Shown here: one piece after another, positions 10,566 to 22,315 of the stretch
How positions within the stretch are numbered: position 1 is the stretch's first letter
Layout of the letters: each line of letters begins with the position of its first letter
DNA from: Blastobasis lacticolella
Lineage: Eukaryota > Arthropoda > Insecta > Lepidoptera > Blastobasidae
Direction of reading: 5' to 3'
Length of the DNA stretch: 64,000 nucleotides
Assembly (NCBI GenBank): GCA_905147135.1
Contig: LR990056.1
Span: 7,512,001-7,576,000, forward strand
The notes under the pieces: model-generated
The model's database searches: none
Seen by the model: the letters and a program-made list of their open reading frames with translations, nothing else
Told to the model about the DNA's origin: nothing
Position numbers and translations under genes: made by a program

Positions 10566-10850
10566 ATGTTATATCACAAGCAAGGTAAGCAAGGTAATGT
10601 TATATCACCGAAGTTGTTCACCGCTGCACTGGAGGATATCTTCAGGCTTCTGGACTGGGACGGACTTGGCATCAATATTAACGGCAAGTACCTCACTCAC
10701 CTCATATTTATTGACAATATCGTAGTCATATCTGAAATCCTTAAGAACTTGGAAGACTTAGGCCAAATGCTCGATGACCTCTGTAAAGCCACACAACAAG
10801 TGGGTCTTGATAGTAAGAAGGTAAATAGACTGTGAATGCGCCGTAGGCTA
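10566..10850 (+). mobile_element. RTE/BovB-like reverse transcriptase fragment
   Basis: Reads GNVISPKLFTAALEDIFRLL, then LDWDGLGININGKYLTHL, then IFIDNIVVISE where FADD would be expected, then DLGQMLDDL. These are the palm motifs of a BovB-type RTE LINE. The catalytic Asp pair is degraded (ID-N), so the copy is dead. Only ~90 codons remain. Confidence 0.8.
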
Positions 10851-11173
10851 TCCTACGACATCGAGTATAAGAAAAATTCCACTTTGTAGCGTTAGTAGAG
10901 GTTTAGGAGATCCACTAAACGATGGTTGCAAAACCTGGCACAAACTATTTTTTTTTGTTACTTTGTCTTTGACTTTTCTTAGCAATAGTACTTACTTACC
11001 CTCTTTTGTGGGTTCTAGAAGTAAATAACCGGTGTGCTTCACACACTCTTGGCAATTTCGCTAGTCAGTTACATTAAAGCCATTAAAAATGACTTTAATG
11101 TGGCTGACTATCAAAACTGCCCAGAGGATGTGAGGCACCCTGGTTTTTTACTTCTTATACCCACATAAGAGAG

Positions 11174-11430
11174 TATGGCAAGCAAGGAACGAAAAGAAAA
11201 AGTACGAAGACAAGACGACTACAGAACTTACTTCGTCAGGTCACCTTCAGGGAAAATAAAACGCTGCAAGCACACAGCGTCAACACAATCTCAATAAAAG
11301 ATAAAACCGGAAGCTTCAGTTTTCTAAGGGAAGTTGCACCGGTGCTGATTCCGAAACATCTTTACGACTTTTCTCTATCCTTGCTCCTATTTCGCATTGC
11401 CTTGCTGCAATTGTCACTTACATCTTTACA
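11174..11430 (+). pseudogene. Decayed duplicate of K2P exon 2
   Basis: ATGGCAAGCAAGGAACGAAA and AGAAAAAGTACGAAGACAAG, followed by TACTTCGTCAGGTCACCTTC and CTCTATCCTTGCTCC, align with 8092-8390 of the channel gene (cytosolic loop into M3). Several deletions destroy the frame, including the segment from GACTCGATGAG. The second pore and M4 are gone. It is followed by a copy of the channel 3' UTR. Confidence 0.85.
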
Positions 11431-11479
11431 GTTGCTCTTTTTTTAAGGTTTTCTTTGTACGGTCTTCATTCATTGATTT

Positions 11480-11699
11480 ATAATTGGTCATTTATTTATG
11501 AATAAATGACTAATTATTATTAACTTCTCATTTTAGTCAGTAGTTATTGATGGTGTTCGTTAAATCACAAACCCCTTGTATTCTAATTATGAAAAGTAAA
11601 AGAGACGACTGACCATGTTTTGTATCAATTTATTTTTGTCAAATAAATTTTGAGAACGCATTTAATGTTGTTGTGTTCAATTTTGTATCTATGTAGATA
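11480..11699 (+). pseudogene. Duplicated K2P 3' UTR, left part
   Basis: CAGTAGTTATTGATGGTGTTC, AAAAGTAAAAGAGACGACTG and TTTTGTATCAATTTATTTTT match 9018-9118. The copy is interrupted by the Helitron at 11,700 and resumes at 12,435 (TTAATTATAAATTCGAACTA). Confidence 0.8.
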
Positions 11700-12434
11700 T
11701 CTATCTATACTTCTATACTAATATTATAAAGAGGAAATGTTTGATTTTTTGTTTGTTTGTTTGTATTGAATAGGCTTCGAAACTACTGGACCGATTTCAA
11801 AAATTCTTTCACCGTTGGGAAGCTACACTATCCCCGGGTGACATAGGCTATGTTATATTTTCTAAAAAATTATGGATCATTAATAAAACTCCAATAATGT
11901 AACCCAAGGTGTGAAAAAATACCAAAAAAATTCCTTACATCGCGTGTGCTGCGAAACCTATTGATGATAGAACAAAGTAATGTACTACGACTTTGTAGAA
12001 CACATCATTATCTACAAAAAGTGTCGCGACAGTATATGTCTAACTATTATAGTTATGTCACAATAAGTGTTATATAATTTTCAAAATTTAATTGAAATGC
12101 CGCCGCTAAAAAACGCTCTTTATTTGTACCTTGGTATTAATCCTTATCAAAATCAATTACTTTATATTCACGACTGCTTCAATACCTTTATATAACTTTT
12201 TGAAATATTCAATTCAGACATTCCATTCGAAATATATCACGAGTTTAAAAATGTAAATATTAGAAAAAAGTCGCGTGTTCGCCGCTCAGTCCGCTCGGCT
12301 ATCTAGGCAGTACGGGGTACGGGAGGGGAGCCAATGTCAAGAAATAAAGTGCCGCGCGGTCGGCTCCCTACGGCGGTCGTGTGTAACCCGTGTACCCGTA
12401 GTGGTACCCGTGCGAAGCCGGGGCGGACCGCTAG
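11700..12434 (+). mobile_element. Non-autonomous Helitron
   Basis: Starts TCTATCTATACTTC/TATACTAATATTATAAAG, the familiar lepidopteran Helitron 5' end. It ends in a GC-rich hairpin tract (GAAGCCGGGGCGGACCG) and CTAG at 12,431-12,434, followed by T. There is no TIR, no target duplication and no Rep/helicase frame. The exact 5' base is uncertain by up to 12 bp because TCTA is repeated. The uninterrupted site is seen at about 23,462 (TATGTA|TTAATTATCAATTCG). Confidence 0.88.
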
Positions 12435-12720
12435 TTAATTATAAATTCGAACTAATGTAAGTCAAGGTTAAGATCATATTAAGTTAACTGTGACACCACA
12501 TTAACGCTAGCATGAGATTTAACATCATTACTATTATGTCAGTCTTTATATTGTTATCTATGTTGTCCAGAACGTAACGATCAAGTATTTATCGTACATA
12601 CAATATGTTAATTGACGTCCTTGGATTTTAGAAGATAAGATAAATAAAATTTTCGATAAACATAATTATTGAACCTGGTACTAAAGGTAGTCCATGTATA
12701 TACAAATGTTGATAAAAATT
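12435..12720. other. UTR-duplicate remainder and upstream flank of SDR gene 1
   Basis: 12,435-12,480 completes the duplicated channel 3' UTR. From about 12,500 the sequence aligns with the flank of SDR gene 2 (about 23,620-23,830) and contains GACGTCCTTGGATTTTAGAA, also seen near 22,053. Confidence 0.6.
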
Positions 12721-12912
12721 CGATACTCTTTTTGAATCATGGGTCTCGTCGCTGACGTAAGTAAACACAGACTAGAAAAAATGCTACGTCACGCTGAATC
12801 AACGATTTTTTTTGTTGTCGTCTAAATTTATAGTTCATTATTCGGCCAAGGCAGTCGTGTTTTGTGACTTTACTGTGTTACACGTTACTTTTGCGCTACA
12901 CACTTTATAAAA
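12721..12912 (+). promoter_or_regulatory. Putative promoter and 5' UTR of SDR gene 1
   Basis: Aligns with the same region of gene 2. Conserved elements: TGACGTAA at 12,753-12,760 touching a forkhead-type GTAAACA at 12,761-12,767; TACGTCAC (CRE half-site) at 12,785-12,792; and GGCAGTCGTGTTTTGTGAC from 12,850, whose GCAGTCG resembles an arthropod initiator. The last block recurs before genes 3 and 4. The start site is inferred. Confidence 0.5.
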
Positions 12913-15900
12913 ATGGTGCATTTTACGCCTCTTGAAATTACAGCCCTTGTGTTGTTAGGATTGATCGCGCTGCGTGTGCTGTATTACATCGTTAGTGCCG
13001 TGTATATTTACTTCATAAAACCGGCAATAACCAGCACCAATTTCAAGGCGATGGGAAAATGGGCCCGTAAGTATTTAATTTTGATTAACAATTTACAGTT
13101 ATTATCAATTTCACTATCGAATATTGCATGAAATTAAAAATATGTAAAAAGAACTAGGTGTTATGAGGGATGCTTTAAATTGGATTTGCTAACCGCTTGT
13201 TTGTCACTTAGTGTGAGTAAAAAAGAATATTGAAATTTGAAATTGAATTACTTCAATATGTGGACAAAAATATATGGGTTTATAGCTAAACTTGTAGTGT
13301 ATTGGAATAGATTTCATTTTCTTTTACTATTACACCTCAATAACAATACTGCCCGTGTGGTGTAGAATAGAATAGCAACAACACCTTACACTCGTGGGTG
13401 TCGTACAAGGCGACTAAAGTTTTTCGAGGCAAAATTTCTTGAGTCTCAGGAGGTAAGAAAATGGGCAGCAGCGTTTTCCATCGTTATATTTATAATATTG
13501 CGATCTTATACCCACCTGCCAAGCGTGGAGATAAAGGCAATAACTTCCCTTCTAGTGGGAGAGGCCCTAAGTCCTGCAATGGACTGTTATGGGCTGAGTT
13601 TTTGTTTCAAACCCCATCGGAAAAAGAGGGGTGGGTGTTATAAGTTTTAAGGGTTTATGTGTTTATATGTCTGTGGCATCGTAGCTTCCTAAGAATGAAC
13701 CGATACCTGACTTCCGCTGCTTTTTAAAAAATATTAGTTTATTTTATTACGAATTTTAGGTTTCAGATGTAGCTCAAAAAAGCAAACGAAAACTAATATT
13801 ACTATTATTAACTATATTGTATTATTTTCAGTTGTTACAGGCTCCACGGATGGTATTGGAAAGCAGTACGCGAAAGAAGTAAGTAATCAATAGATTTTAT
13901 CATATGCAATTATATGTAACTCGAAGTTTACAGCGCTTAATGAATAATTTAATATCTTTTAACATATTTTACCCATTTTTTTTACATAGATATAGCGTTG
14001 TATACCCCAATAAAGTATAACGTAAGGTGACTAGGAACATTTTGAGATACGAAAACAAAATATTAAGGCTAGAAATGAAATTTTTATTACTACTTTTCAA
14101 TGCAGGTCTATCAGTATCTATACAGCGATTCATCTTTCTAAACCAAGCACTGTCTTCTTCAGAAAGGTCCTCAACTGCTGCTGTAAAAGCATTCCGAGCA
14201 TCCTTAGGGCTATCAAATTGAATGCCACAGAGTCGTAGTTTCACTTTTGGAAAAAGAAAGAATTCACACGGAGCTAGATCAGAACTAAAGGTTAATTGTT
14301 GAATTTTAGTTTTCTTCAAAAATGATTGTGTGAGTTTCACTTAGTGCGGCGATGCATTGTCATGATAGAGCAAGCGAGCTCTCTCAAACCCATTTTAGGA
14401 TGTTTTTGATTTAACACACTAAATACGGTTAGTGACCCACTACAGAGAATCCATTGGACATTAACAGCTTTTTGAGTGTTCACGAAAATTGACGCTAAAT
14501 GGCCACATTTTTGTGCCCACTCTGCACCCACGTTTGTATGGAAACACCCAAACCGTTGAATGCGGCTGAGTGAGTGGACCATAACGATAAACCCAACTTT
14601 CATCTCCATTAATTTTATTAAATATATTCCATAATGCTCCATTTTCGATTTTTAATATCGTTTCCTTGCACCATGTCACGCGAGTTTGTTTTTGCTCACC
14701 AGTCAGTGCATAAGGAACCCAACGCGAATAAAGTTTCCTGACTTGTAGATGATGATGTGAAGTTTCATGAATGGTCAGCGATAATATTTTAAGTATTTCA
14801 ACTATCTGCTTGTAAGTCGTTTTTGGGTCTTCATATAATATTTTTTACAGATGTTTTCATCCGTTACTGAACTGCCCACTACTGACATCATCTTTCAAGG
14901 AACATTTTTCTTGTTTAAATTGAGACAACCATGAATACACGGGACGGTGCGTAGTTGCCAAAAGCGGGTAACAGCCTATAGTGACAGTCACTTTCATTTA
15001 AACAAATTTTAAAATAATATAACATCATTGCACGAAAATGCTCACGTTCGAATTCTATTGTTGCGAGAAACAAAGCGAAATGCAAAAAGGATATTGACAC
15101 TTTTACGTTTCTTATTTGATCATAGACTTTTAGAATTCGAAATATAAATAAATGATGTTTCAGAAAAGTAATATAATAAAAATCTCTTTAAAAAATGACT
15201 CTAAAACCTTCCTAATCACCTAACGTACTATACTTTATTGAGGTATACACAAAAAGGTATATTAATGTGGTAAAAATCTGTAAAATCATCACTTTTCTGG
15301 TTGTATCTGCAGTTGGCCGCACGGGGCTACAATATAATTCTGCTCAGTAGATCCTTGGATAAACTGAAGAACGTGGCTGAAGAAATAGGTGAGACTACCA
15401 TGATCACATAATTCGTAACATATACGTTTTAAAATTCTATATAGTTCTACGACTTCATCCACGTGAAAATAGTTTTAAATGATTTATTTAGTGTATGGAT
15501 GTTAGTAGCGGAGAAGTCAATCTGTATCTACTCACTCGAATTAGATGAAATATGGCTCAAATTTTAAATTACCAAACCCCCATACCCCCAACTACCAAAC
15601 ACTGAAATAATTCGGCGATATTCCATATTTTTATAGTTTATACTCTCCTACGGTATATACAGGTATGACGCAATGTAAGTTAGGCATAGTAGAAAAACAA
15701 CAACATTGTCTAATGACTTCCTATAGCCATGCTCACTTAAAAACACAGTTATTAATAACTAGCTTCTCCCCGCAACTTTGTCCGAGTGGAAATCGCTTTA
15801 GCGCAGTTTATCTTTTCCCGTGCGACCATTTTAATGATGATAATTCATATTAATGTATGAAAGCTGGTACAACGGAGAGTTAAAGCTGTATTTCTGGTTC

Positions 15901-18900
15901 TACCAAACCGAATTAGCTGAAACATGGCCTAGATTTTAAGTTGGATCTTACATATTTCTTATAGTTTAGCTGTAATAAAAAATATTTATTATTATTCATT
16001 GTTGCCTAGGCTTAATAGCTTCACAATAAAAAAAACTTATATCAAATTCATCCAGTAGTTCCGGAGATTAGCGTGTACAGACTGAAAAAAAATTCAAATA
16101 TTATATTCTATTAGATACTATTTCTTCAGCCCTAAGTTATTTTTGTAAAGGAGAGTATCTTTATTCAAGAACACTACAAAGTAATACATATATACAATCT
16201 TTTCTGATTTATGTGCATTAGTTGAATTCTAACCGATGCTCTTACGGTGAGGGAAAACATCGTGATGAAACCTGCAAATTCATGCAACTGAATTTGTAAC
16301 CATGATTCAATCTGGTCAGATTACCCTGGTAGCAGAGTCATGGAGGTCGGATGGCAGTTGCTCTACTGTAATAACCTGATCGCCAAATCCTGGATCATGG
16401 TCATGGCGGACCCCGGGACCTCGTTCTCGAGAGCACAACCGGGACATTAACGCCAAGATGATAAGTACAAAGTAATACATAATTAACCAATAAATTAATG
16501 TCTATACATTTTATTATTTGTATGGATATAGACCTTGTGATGACGTTAGGTAACTTCAAATTTAAAATCACTTCGGCCAAAATTGTTAATGGCAACAAAA
16601 TGTCACATACAGGTAGTATATACCAGTGTTCGTGGTGCGATATTGCATGCAGAACATTTTGCAGATTTTTAGGTTTACTCTACCATTTGCATTATTTGCA
16701 CTGTTGCCGCTTCCTTTTAGGGGAAGTCTGAAATAAAGTTCCTATTCCTTACTTTTTATTACTTTTAAAAAGTCGGAGTTGCAGCGATAGAAACGAGTGA
16801 TGGAGCCTAGCCCATACACAACACTCACTAGAGATAGAAACATTTCGATTGATTGAACAAACGGACAGTAAAATATGAACAGTAAATATTAATAAGATAT
16901 TATCGGTAAACGGCAGATCGACAGAATCTGTACAAAAGAGAACCACGACAAAAAAATTTAACTAATGTATCTAATTACCCATATCAATATTTTGATAGGC
17001 CTCATATTTATTTAGGTAACAGTGCAGATTCAAACTCAAACATATTGATTCAACTTAGGTATACAAGAAACACTTATGAACATCAATCGTACGTCTGCTG
17101 CTTTCAATTAATACCCTATTTTGTTATCATCCAATATTATTAAACAAGCGACCCTAATTTGATGGTGAAAACCACAAACACGTTCGTGGTTAAGGAGGAA
17201 TCAGTGTTACAGCCAAACTGACTATGAAAGCGACTTCATTTTATACTTATAATTATTAATATAATACTAAAAGACATGACAGAAGTTCTAAGGAGATAAA
17301 TTGCAGCAGCAAAATAGATAGGTAGTAGATATACTTTACAATTATTTTTTGTATGTGATGTGGAATGATCTCCTCAACTGCTTTATATTAAATTGCGATG
17401 TAATTTAATGTTTCAGAGAATGAATACAAGGTCGCCACGAAGGTGGTTCAAGCAGACTTGACAAAAATAGATGAACTGTACGATCATATAGCTAATGAGT
17501 TGAAGGATTTAGAAATTGGTGTACTTGTCAATAATGCTGGTATGTTCTATCCTTATCCGGAATATTTCTTGGATGTTCCTGATAGGTAAGTTTAATTGCC
17601 ACTAAAACATCTGCTAAAGGTTATGTTTTTGTGCGAAAATGTTTTCTTGTAAGTTTTTTTTTCTTAATATATCTACTTAATAACACATATTGTGTCTCTA
17701 GGCAGTTTGAAAAAATATATAATTGCTCCTTGCCGAATCCCTAATAAATTATAACGATCTGAAAAATTTCTAACATATTCTTATACCAAGAAAAACTAAT
17801 GGTTGTTTGAAAAATATATCCCTCATTTCCTAAAGTTAGAACCAAAGAGATTTTATAGCAGGCTAGTAAAAAATTTTATACTTTTGAAATTCGATAACCT
17901 GTAATGTAAACATGCATATTTTTGTTCTTAATGAGTTTGTGGAGAAATTAGGAATAGGTAATTTTGGAACAGAATCCCCGGAACACATTCATTTTACAAA
18001 CTGTCAGTTTTACGTCATTTCATGACTAAACATTGAATTTTAGGGATAAGGTGGTGCGTGACATTGTGAACGTGAACATCGTGGCTCTAACTCAGCTAAT
18101 AGGCCTGGTGATGCCCGGTATGGTGAGCCGAAAGCGAGGCGTTGTCGTCAACATTGGGTCCACTGGTTCGCGGGTGCCAGCACCCCTACTGGCCGTTTAT
18201 GCTGCTTCAAAGGTGAGGATTGTACGGTTTGGTTGATAGTTTTTATGATTCCATTCCATTAATTTCTCGTACATTACATTTGCAATATTTTTAACATCTG
18301 TGTATTTATGTCTTTTAAAAATTATGTTAATTATAATTGCTGTACCTACTCTTAAAATTGTTATTGACACACGTTAAGCTGTTCCGGATTCGGAGATACG
18401 AAGATAAGGATTATTTATAACTAGTGCGACCCTACACCTACCCTGCACCTTCCTTGCTCTTTTTTGTTTCTTGTATACAAACCTTGTCTAAAGAAATACA
18501 TACTCAACACAAACATAAATAATTTAATTGCTGCAGTCGTTTTGAAATTATGGGCTAACATGCAATATTTTGAGACCTTGGGGTACATTATTGCAATTTT
18601 CCTAGAGATCTCAATTTCTTTTACTTACTGGTAATGTAACTATCTATTGCTGAAACAATTTTAAAATCATCATCAGCCTATAGACACGGAAATAACTGAT
18701 GTCCAATTAGAAGATTAAATTTTCCGCTCTTTCCCAGGCATACGTCGACAAATTTACACAAACCCTGCAACTAGAATACAAAAAGTCCGGTGTTATCATA
18801 CAAAATGTGTACCCCGGTGCTGTTGTGACCAAAATGGGTGGACAAGGCGGTATTGATGAAAGCTCGATGTTTTCACCGTCCGCAGAGAAGTATACGAAAG

Positions 18901-19085
18901 CCGCCGTTCGAACTGTTGGAGTGCAATCTAATACCACAGGATACTACGGCCATGCCTTTATACTGGGATTCGGGAATATCGTAAATTCCATCAGCCCGAG
19001 AATCACCGAACAGATAGTGTCGTCAATGATACATGACAACAGAAAACGGGCACTGAAGAATTTGGAAAAAGCCGCTTCAAATTAA
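12913..19085 (+). CDS. SDR gene 1: 17-beta-HSD12 / 3-oxoacyl-CoA reductase-like
   Basis: Six exons: 12913-13066, 13832-13878, 15313-15388, 17417-17585, 18044-18212, 18738-19085; all junctions are GT-AG and give 320 residues, close to the ~310 usual for the family. Features: a hydrophobic N-terminal anchor (about 8-36), cofactor loop TGSTDGIG (54-61), NNAG (131-134), Asn160, Ser188, Tyr201 and Lys205 (YAASK), and PG at 231-232. The complete N-S-Y-K set predicts an active NADP(H)-dependent reductase anchored in the ER, reducing 3-oxoacyl-CoA in very-long-chain fatty acid elongation or a keto-steroid (family knowledge; substrate unknown). Drosophila spidey is the likely relative. No KKXX retrieval signal at the C-terminus (ends EKAASN). 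It differs from gene 2 at 17 residues by my count. Introns hold a mariner and a SINE. Confidence 0.93.
13353..13600 (+). mobile_element. Short dispersed repeat C in SDR1 intron 1
   Basis: Core CCTGCCAAGCGTGGAGATAA, ending TCCTGCAATGGACTGTTATG. Related copies lie at 19.85, 24.46, 35.88 and 51.0 kb. The gene 2 intron 1 has the matching copy, so the insertion predates the duplication. Confidence 0.7.
14003..15245 (-). mobile_element. Dead mariner element in SDR1 intron 2
   Basis: Terminal inverted repeats TACC(C/T)CAATAAAGTATA at both ends are flanked by TA at 14,001-14,002 and 15,246-15,247; 1243 bp is typical. Minus-strand transposase relics include GDESWVYRYGPLTQP (first Asp), LLYHDNASPH followed by a stop, and SSDLAPCEFFLFPKVKLRL (third Asp region). 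Frames are broken and the segment between the last two Asp boxes is shortened. The copy in gene 2 has lost its right half. Confidence 0.92.
16240..16465 (+). mobile_element. SINE A in SDR1 intron 3
   Basis: From GGTGAGGGAAAACATCGTGA through CAACCGGGACATTAACGCCA to AGATGAT. It is 5' truncated (no tRNA head) and is present at the same place in gene 2 (26,338), so it predates the unit duplication. Confidence 0.85.
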
Positions 19086-19208
19086 ATATACATAGTAGGA
19101 ATTTAATTTGCTAATTGAAATTGGGTACTAAATGCGATTTAATGTGTGATAAGTTAATTTTCAGTAAATAGACAAAAACATAGGGATAGTGCTGTGAAGG
19201 TGTATCTA

Positions 19209-19592
19209 ATAGACCACGGGCCAGCAACAGATTTTCATGACTAAGTTCCTAATTTACTTTTTGTAAAAAGCTTGAGAGTTGTAAAATGAAGGCCTGTGAA
19301 CGTCAGCTGCGGCGACTTCGGTAGATTAAGCAGTGATTGCCTCCCAAGTACTTAAAAACATCAGTCATTTCCTCCCGACAGAGAGTTCGTCAATTATTCA
19401 ATTAAACAAATACGTTGACGAAAAGAATAAGTCAGCTAACTTAGAGTCGTGGGTAATAACGTCATCTAGTAACACGAACAAGTAAAATAAATATTTTTTA
19501 CAGATTTCTTCTCAAAAAAAATTACGCAACTTTCTGAACCCTTTACAAGTTACCGTAAGGAAATGACTGACGAAATTTGTACGTGGCTCTAT
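19209..19592. mobile_element. Foldback (long-TIR) element downstream of SDR1
   Basis: Starts ATAGACCACGGGCCA and ends near TACGTGGCTCTATA. In the unit B copy the two ends form long imperfect inverted repeats. Here most of the right arm is missing and the left-arm sequence (GTAAAATGAAGGCC..., TAATAACGTCATCTAG) runs almost to the right end. No coding capacity. Confidence 0.65.
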
Positions 19593-19839
19593 AATTGATT
19601 GTAGAATTCTGTACAATGTTGCGCTTTAATAGTAAAAGTCTGTATAATTCTAGTGAGGGAGATGCATGCATATTCTGTTTCTATTATTGTTGTATTACAA
19701 TGTTTAATTTAAGTAGGAATATAGATAATAATTATTTCCATATAGACCAGCATGTAGGTAGTCATAATTAAGTTCTAAGTGAAATTACGGTATGGTTTGT
19801 GTAATATGTTTACAGTCTACTATATAGTCTAGTATACGC

Positions 19840-20105
19840 CGTGTGGTGACCGGCAGAGTAGAATAGCACCAACCCCTTACGCTCATGGGTGTCGTCCAAG
19901 GCGACTAATGTTTTCGAGGCAAAAGATCAAGGGTCTCCGTAGTTTGGAAAATGGGCAGCAGCATTTTCCATTGTTATATTTAAACACTGCGATCTCCAAC
20001 CCGCCTGCCAAGCGTGGAGATTATGGCAATAACCTCCCCTTTCGTGGGAGAGGCCCAAAGTCCTGCAGTGGACTGTAACGGGCTGTGATGATGATGATGA
20101 TATAG
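19840..20105 (+). mobile_element. Short dispersed repeat C
   Basis: Full example: GCCGTGTGGTGACCGGCAGA, CGCCTGCCAAGCGTGGAGAT, GTCCTGCAGTGGACTG, then a (GAT)n tail at about 20,085. The tail is LINE/SINE-like, but no tRNA head is obvious. A close match lies at 35,878. Confidence 0.75.
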
Positions 20106-20865
20106 ATAGATATATATGAAATTATAAGTATATAATAAAAGTTTAACAATAAAAAACAATATATAAAATATTATCACCACTTACATAGACAGCACAATAT
20201 GCCTGGCTGTAACTTTTAGTAGCATAAGATTTCTCAATAAGGGGAGTTACCGCAAAGGAGATTTCTGAAAATGGGGATATCTAATAATTACAATTAGGCA
20301 TTGCCTCTTAGAATGAGCACGTAACTTTTTAGTGGGGGATGATATATGGGATCCCTGTATTTTTGCACCGTTACTACCGGGGTAGTCATGAGTAGAATTT
20401 CCATTAGTAGCCATTTGGAGCCGCTGCGCAGGAGGCGAGGGGCGGTGGGGAAACTTTGACTCCGCCGCGCTAAACTGTGATCGCTATTGTTCTAAAATTA
20501 TGAGTAAGTAAATGGTAAGTAATAAGGCAAATGTGGTGTCATTTTCGGTTAACTTAAAGATGAGCAATTCATTTCCGCAATAAAGAATGCAGGTACTCGT
20601 CTATAGAAAAATTATAAATATTGGGTAAAATCCCCAATTCATGTCCGAAATAAAAAATGTGCTCGTCTATGTCATTGTGTCATTTTCGGATAACCTAAAG
20701 ATGAGCAATTTATTTCCTCAATAAAGAATATACTCGTCTTTAGAAAAAATATAAATATTGGGTAAAATCCCCAAACCACAAACTAACTTCACATTCACCT
20801 CGTTAAATCATAAAAGGTGTCCAAAAATATATATATTAGAATCCCACAGTAAAATATGAATAAAA
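20106..20865. other. Intergenic part of unit A
   Basis: No gene. It aligns with 33,100-33,690 of unit B. A local repeat is visible: TAAAGATGAGCAAT...CTCGTCT occurs twice (about 20,558-20,620 and 20,695-20,740). Confidence 0.5.
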
Positions 20866-21075
20866 ATTAATGAGTGATTGGAGTATTTAAGTAGTTTATA
20901 ATAGTGTCAATAAAATAATGAATGTGGGATTGTTTGAGAGACGTAGTGGAAATAAAATACTTTTAAAGAAATAACTGTGTTGTTCCTAATTTATTTCACT
21001 TCCCAAGTGCTGAACAAACATTAGGTACTTTGTCTAATGACTGATTGCAATACGACCAAGGCTGGCCTCTAAAAT
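20866..21075. repeat. Block E, copy 2 of 3
   Basis: Matches 9,740-10,035 and 33,690-33,895. TTCGTACT at 21,104-21,111, just after it, is the empty site for the element at 33,925 in unit B. Confidence 0.7.
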
Positions 21076-21469
21076 TCGATTCCTATGATACTAATTTTTT
21101 GGTTTCGTACTACTAACAGGCCGAACTATTTCTGTAGACTTCATTAATTTCAATCTTGCCTTTTTATTTTACTTGTTTTGAATGTATACGTGCAAAGCAT
21201 CGTATATCGATACATCAGATATTGTATGGATATGAGGGTCTGTAAATTCGACGAAACACTTCGAGAAAGGTAGTGCAAAAAGTAAAGGACTCTTGCTCAA
21301 CTTGGCGCAGAAAACACTGCTTCCCATATTCTGATTTAAGGCATTATGACACCCAGTCGAAGAGTTGGTGCAATTCCATACAACCACCAGATAACTTTCG
21401 ATATTCGATACCTCATGACTATGCCAAAATTTGTCCAATATCAGCATTATACATATATACCTACATACG

Positions 21470-21590
21470 AGTCCAATGCAAGAGCCATCGGCTTACGACT
21501 AGAGGATGCCGAAGACCGGGCGAAGTGGAGAAGATTGAATAGGAAAGCGGACCCTGGCCGGGATAAGCGCTAGGACGATGATGATGACAT
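21470..21590 (+). mobile_element. RTE-like LINE tail fragment
   Basis: Reads ...RLEDAEDRAKWRRLNRKADP then a (GATGATGAT) tail at 21,571-21,586: the last coding residues plus microsatellite tail of an RTE-type LINE. It has no counterpart at the same place in unit B. Confidence 0.6.
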
Positions 21591-21744
21591 ATATACCTAC
21601 ATACATGCATGATTAACTTCATTACCTTTCTAAGCATCACGTAGTCGGATAAAAACTATTCATTCCTATACTAGTTTTATGTCCGTGTTGTTAATTGTCA
21701 TTAACAGTGTCTTCAGTTGTACAGTTGTAACAATTATAAAATAT

Positions 21745-21990
21745 TCATCTTGGCGTCAATATCCTGCCTTGAGAAGTCAATTACAGTAGAGCGACTGTCG
21801 TCTGATCTCTGTGACCCATTTAATGGAGGAACCTGGCCTACTGGTTAAACAATCAGTCGCCAAGTGCGGGTTTCCTCATTAGACTATTGCTTAGTGTTAA
21901 AAGTCAACTAGTAAAAAGTCATTTGTACATGGTGGCACTGGGGTCGAAATCGGTTCCTACTAGTCGGACTAGCCATGGTTACCGCACTTT
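21745..21990 (-). mobile_element. Degenerate SINE A
   Basis: TCTTGGCGTCAATATCC, CAATTACAGTAGAGCGACTG and CAATCAGTCGCC follow the SINE A core order in reverse. The same copy lies at 34,590 in unit B. Confidence 0.65.
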
Positions 21991-22159
21991 TGTAATTATA
22001 TTATACATTTTTGTAATTATACCTAACCGCATATACAGCGTCATTAGTTGATGTCCTTGGATTTTGTAACATAGGATCATATAAATCAAATTGTCGTTAA
22101 ACATTCATGACCATCAAGTATTCCATCTCAGTAAAGTGATAAATAAATATAAAAATGTT

Positions 22160-22315
22160 GCAAAAAATGGAAAGGGCTATGCTGGGAGTCTCATTGCGCA
22201 ATCGAATCAGAAACGAGGAGATCCGCAAGCGAACTTAGATCGCCAACATAGCCCAAAAGGATTTCCAAGCTTAAGTGCAGGGCAAATAGCTCGCAGAACA
22301 GATGTTCGTTGATAC
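22160..22315 (+). mobile_element. BovB-like LINE fragment
   Basis: Reads MLGVSLRNRIRNEEIRKRT, a stop, then the IARRTDVR end, the C-terminal region of BovB-type RTE polyproteins. It is shared with unit B (35,010). Confidence 0.65.

Noticed and set aside
12275..12460. 61-codon open frame
   Set aside because: It lies in the GC-rich 3' part of the Helitron and has no protein-like pattern.
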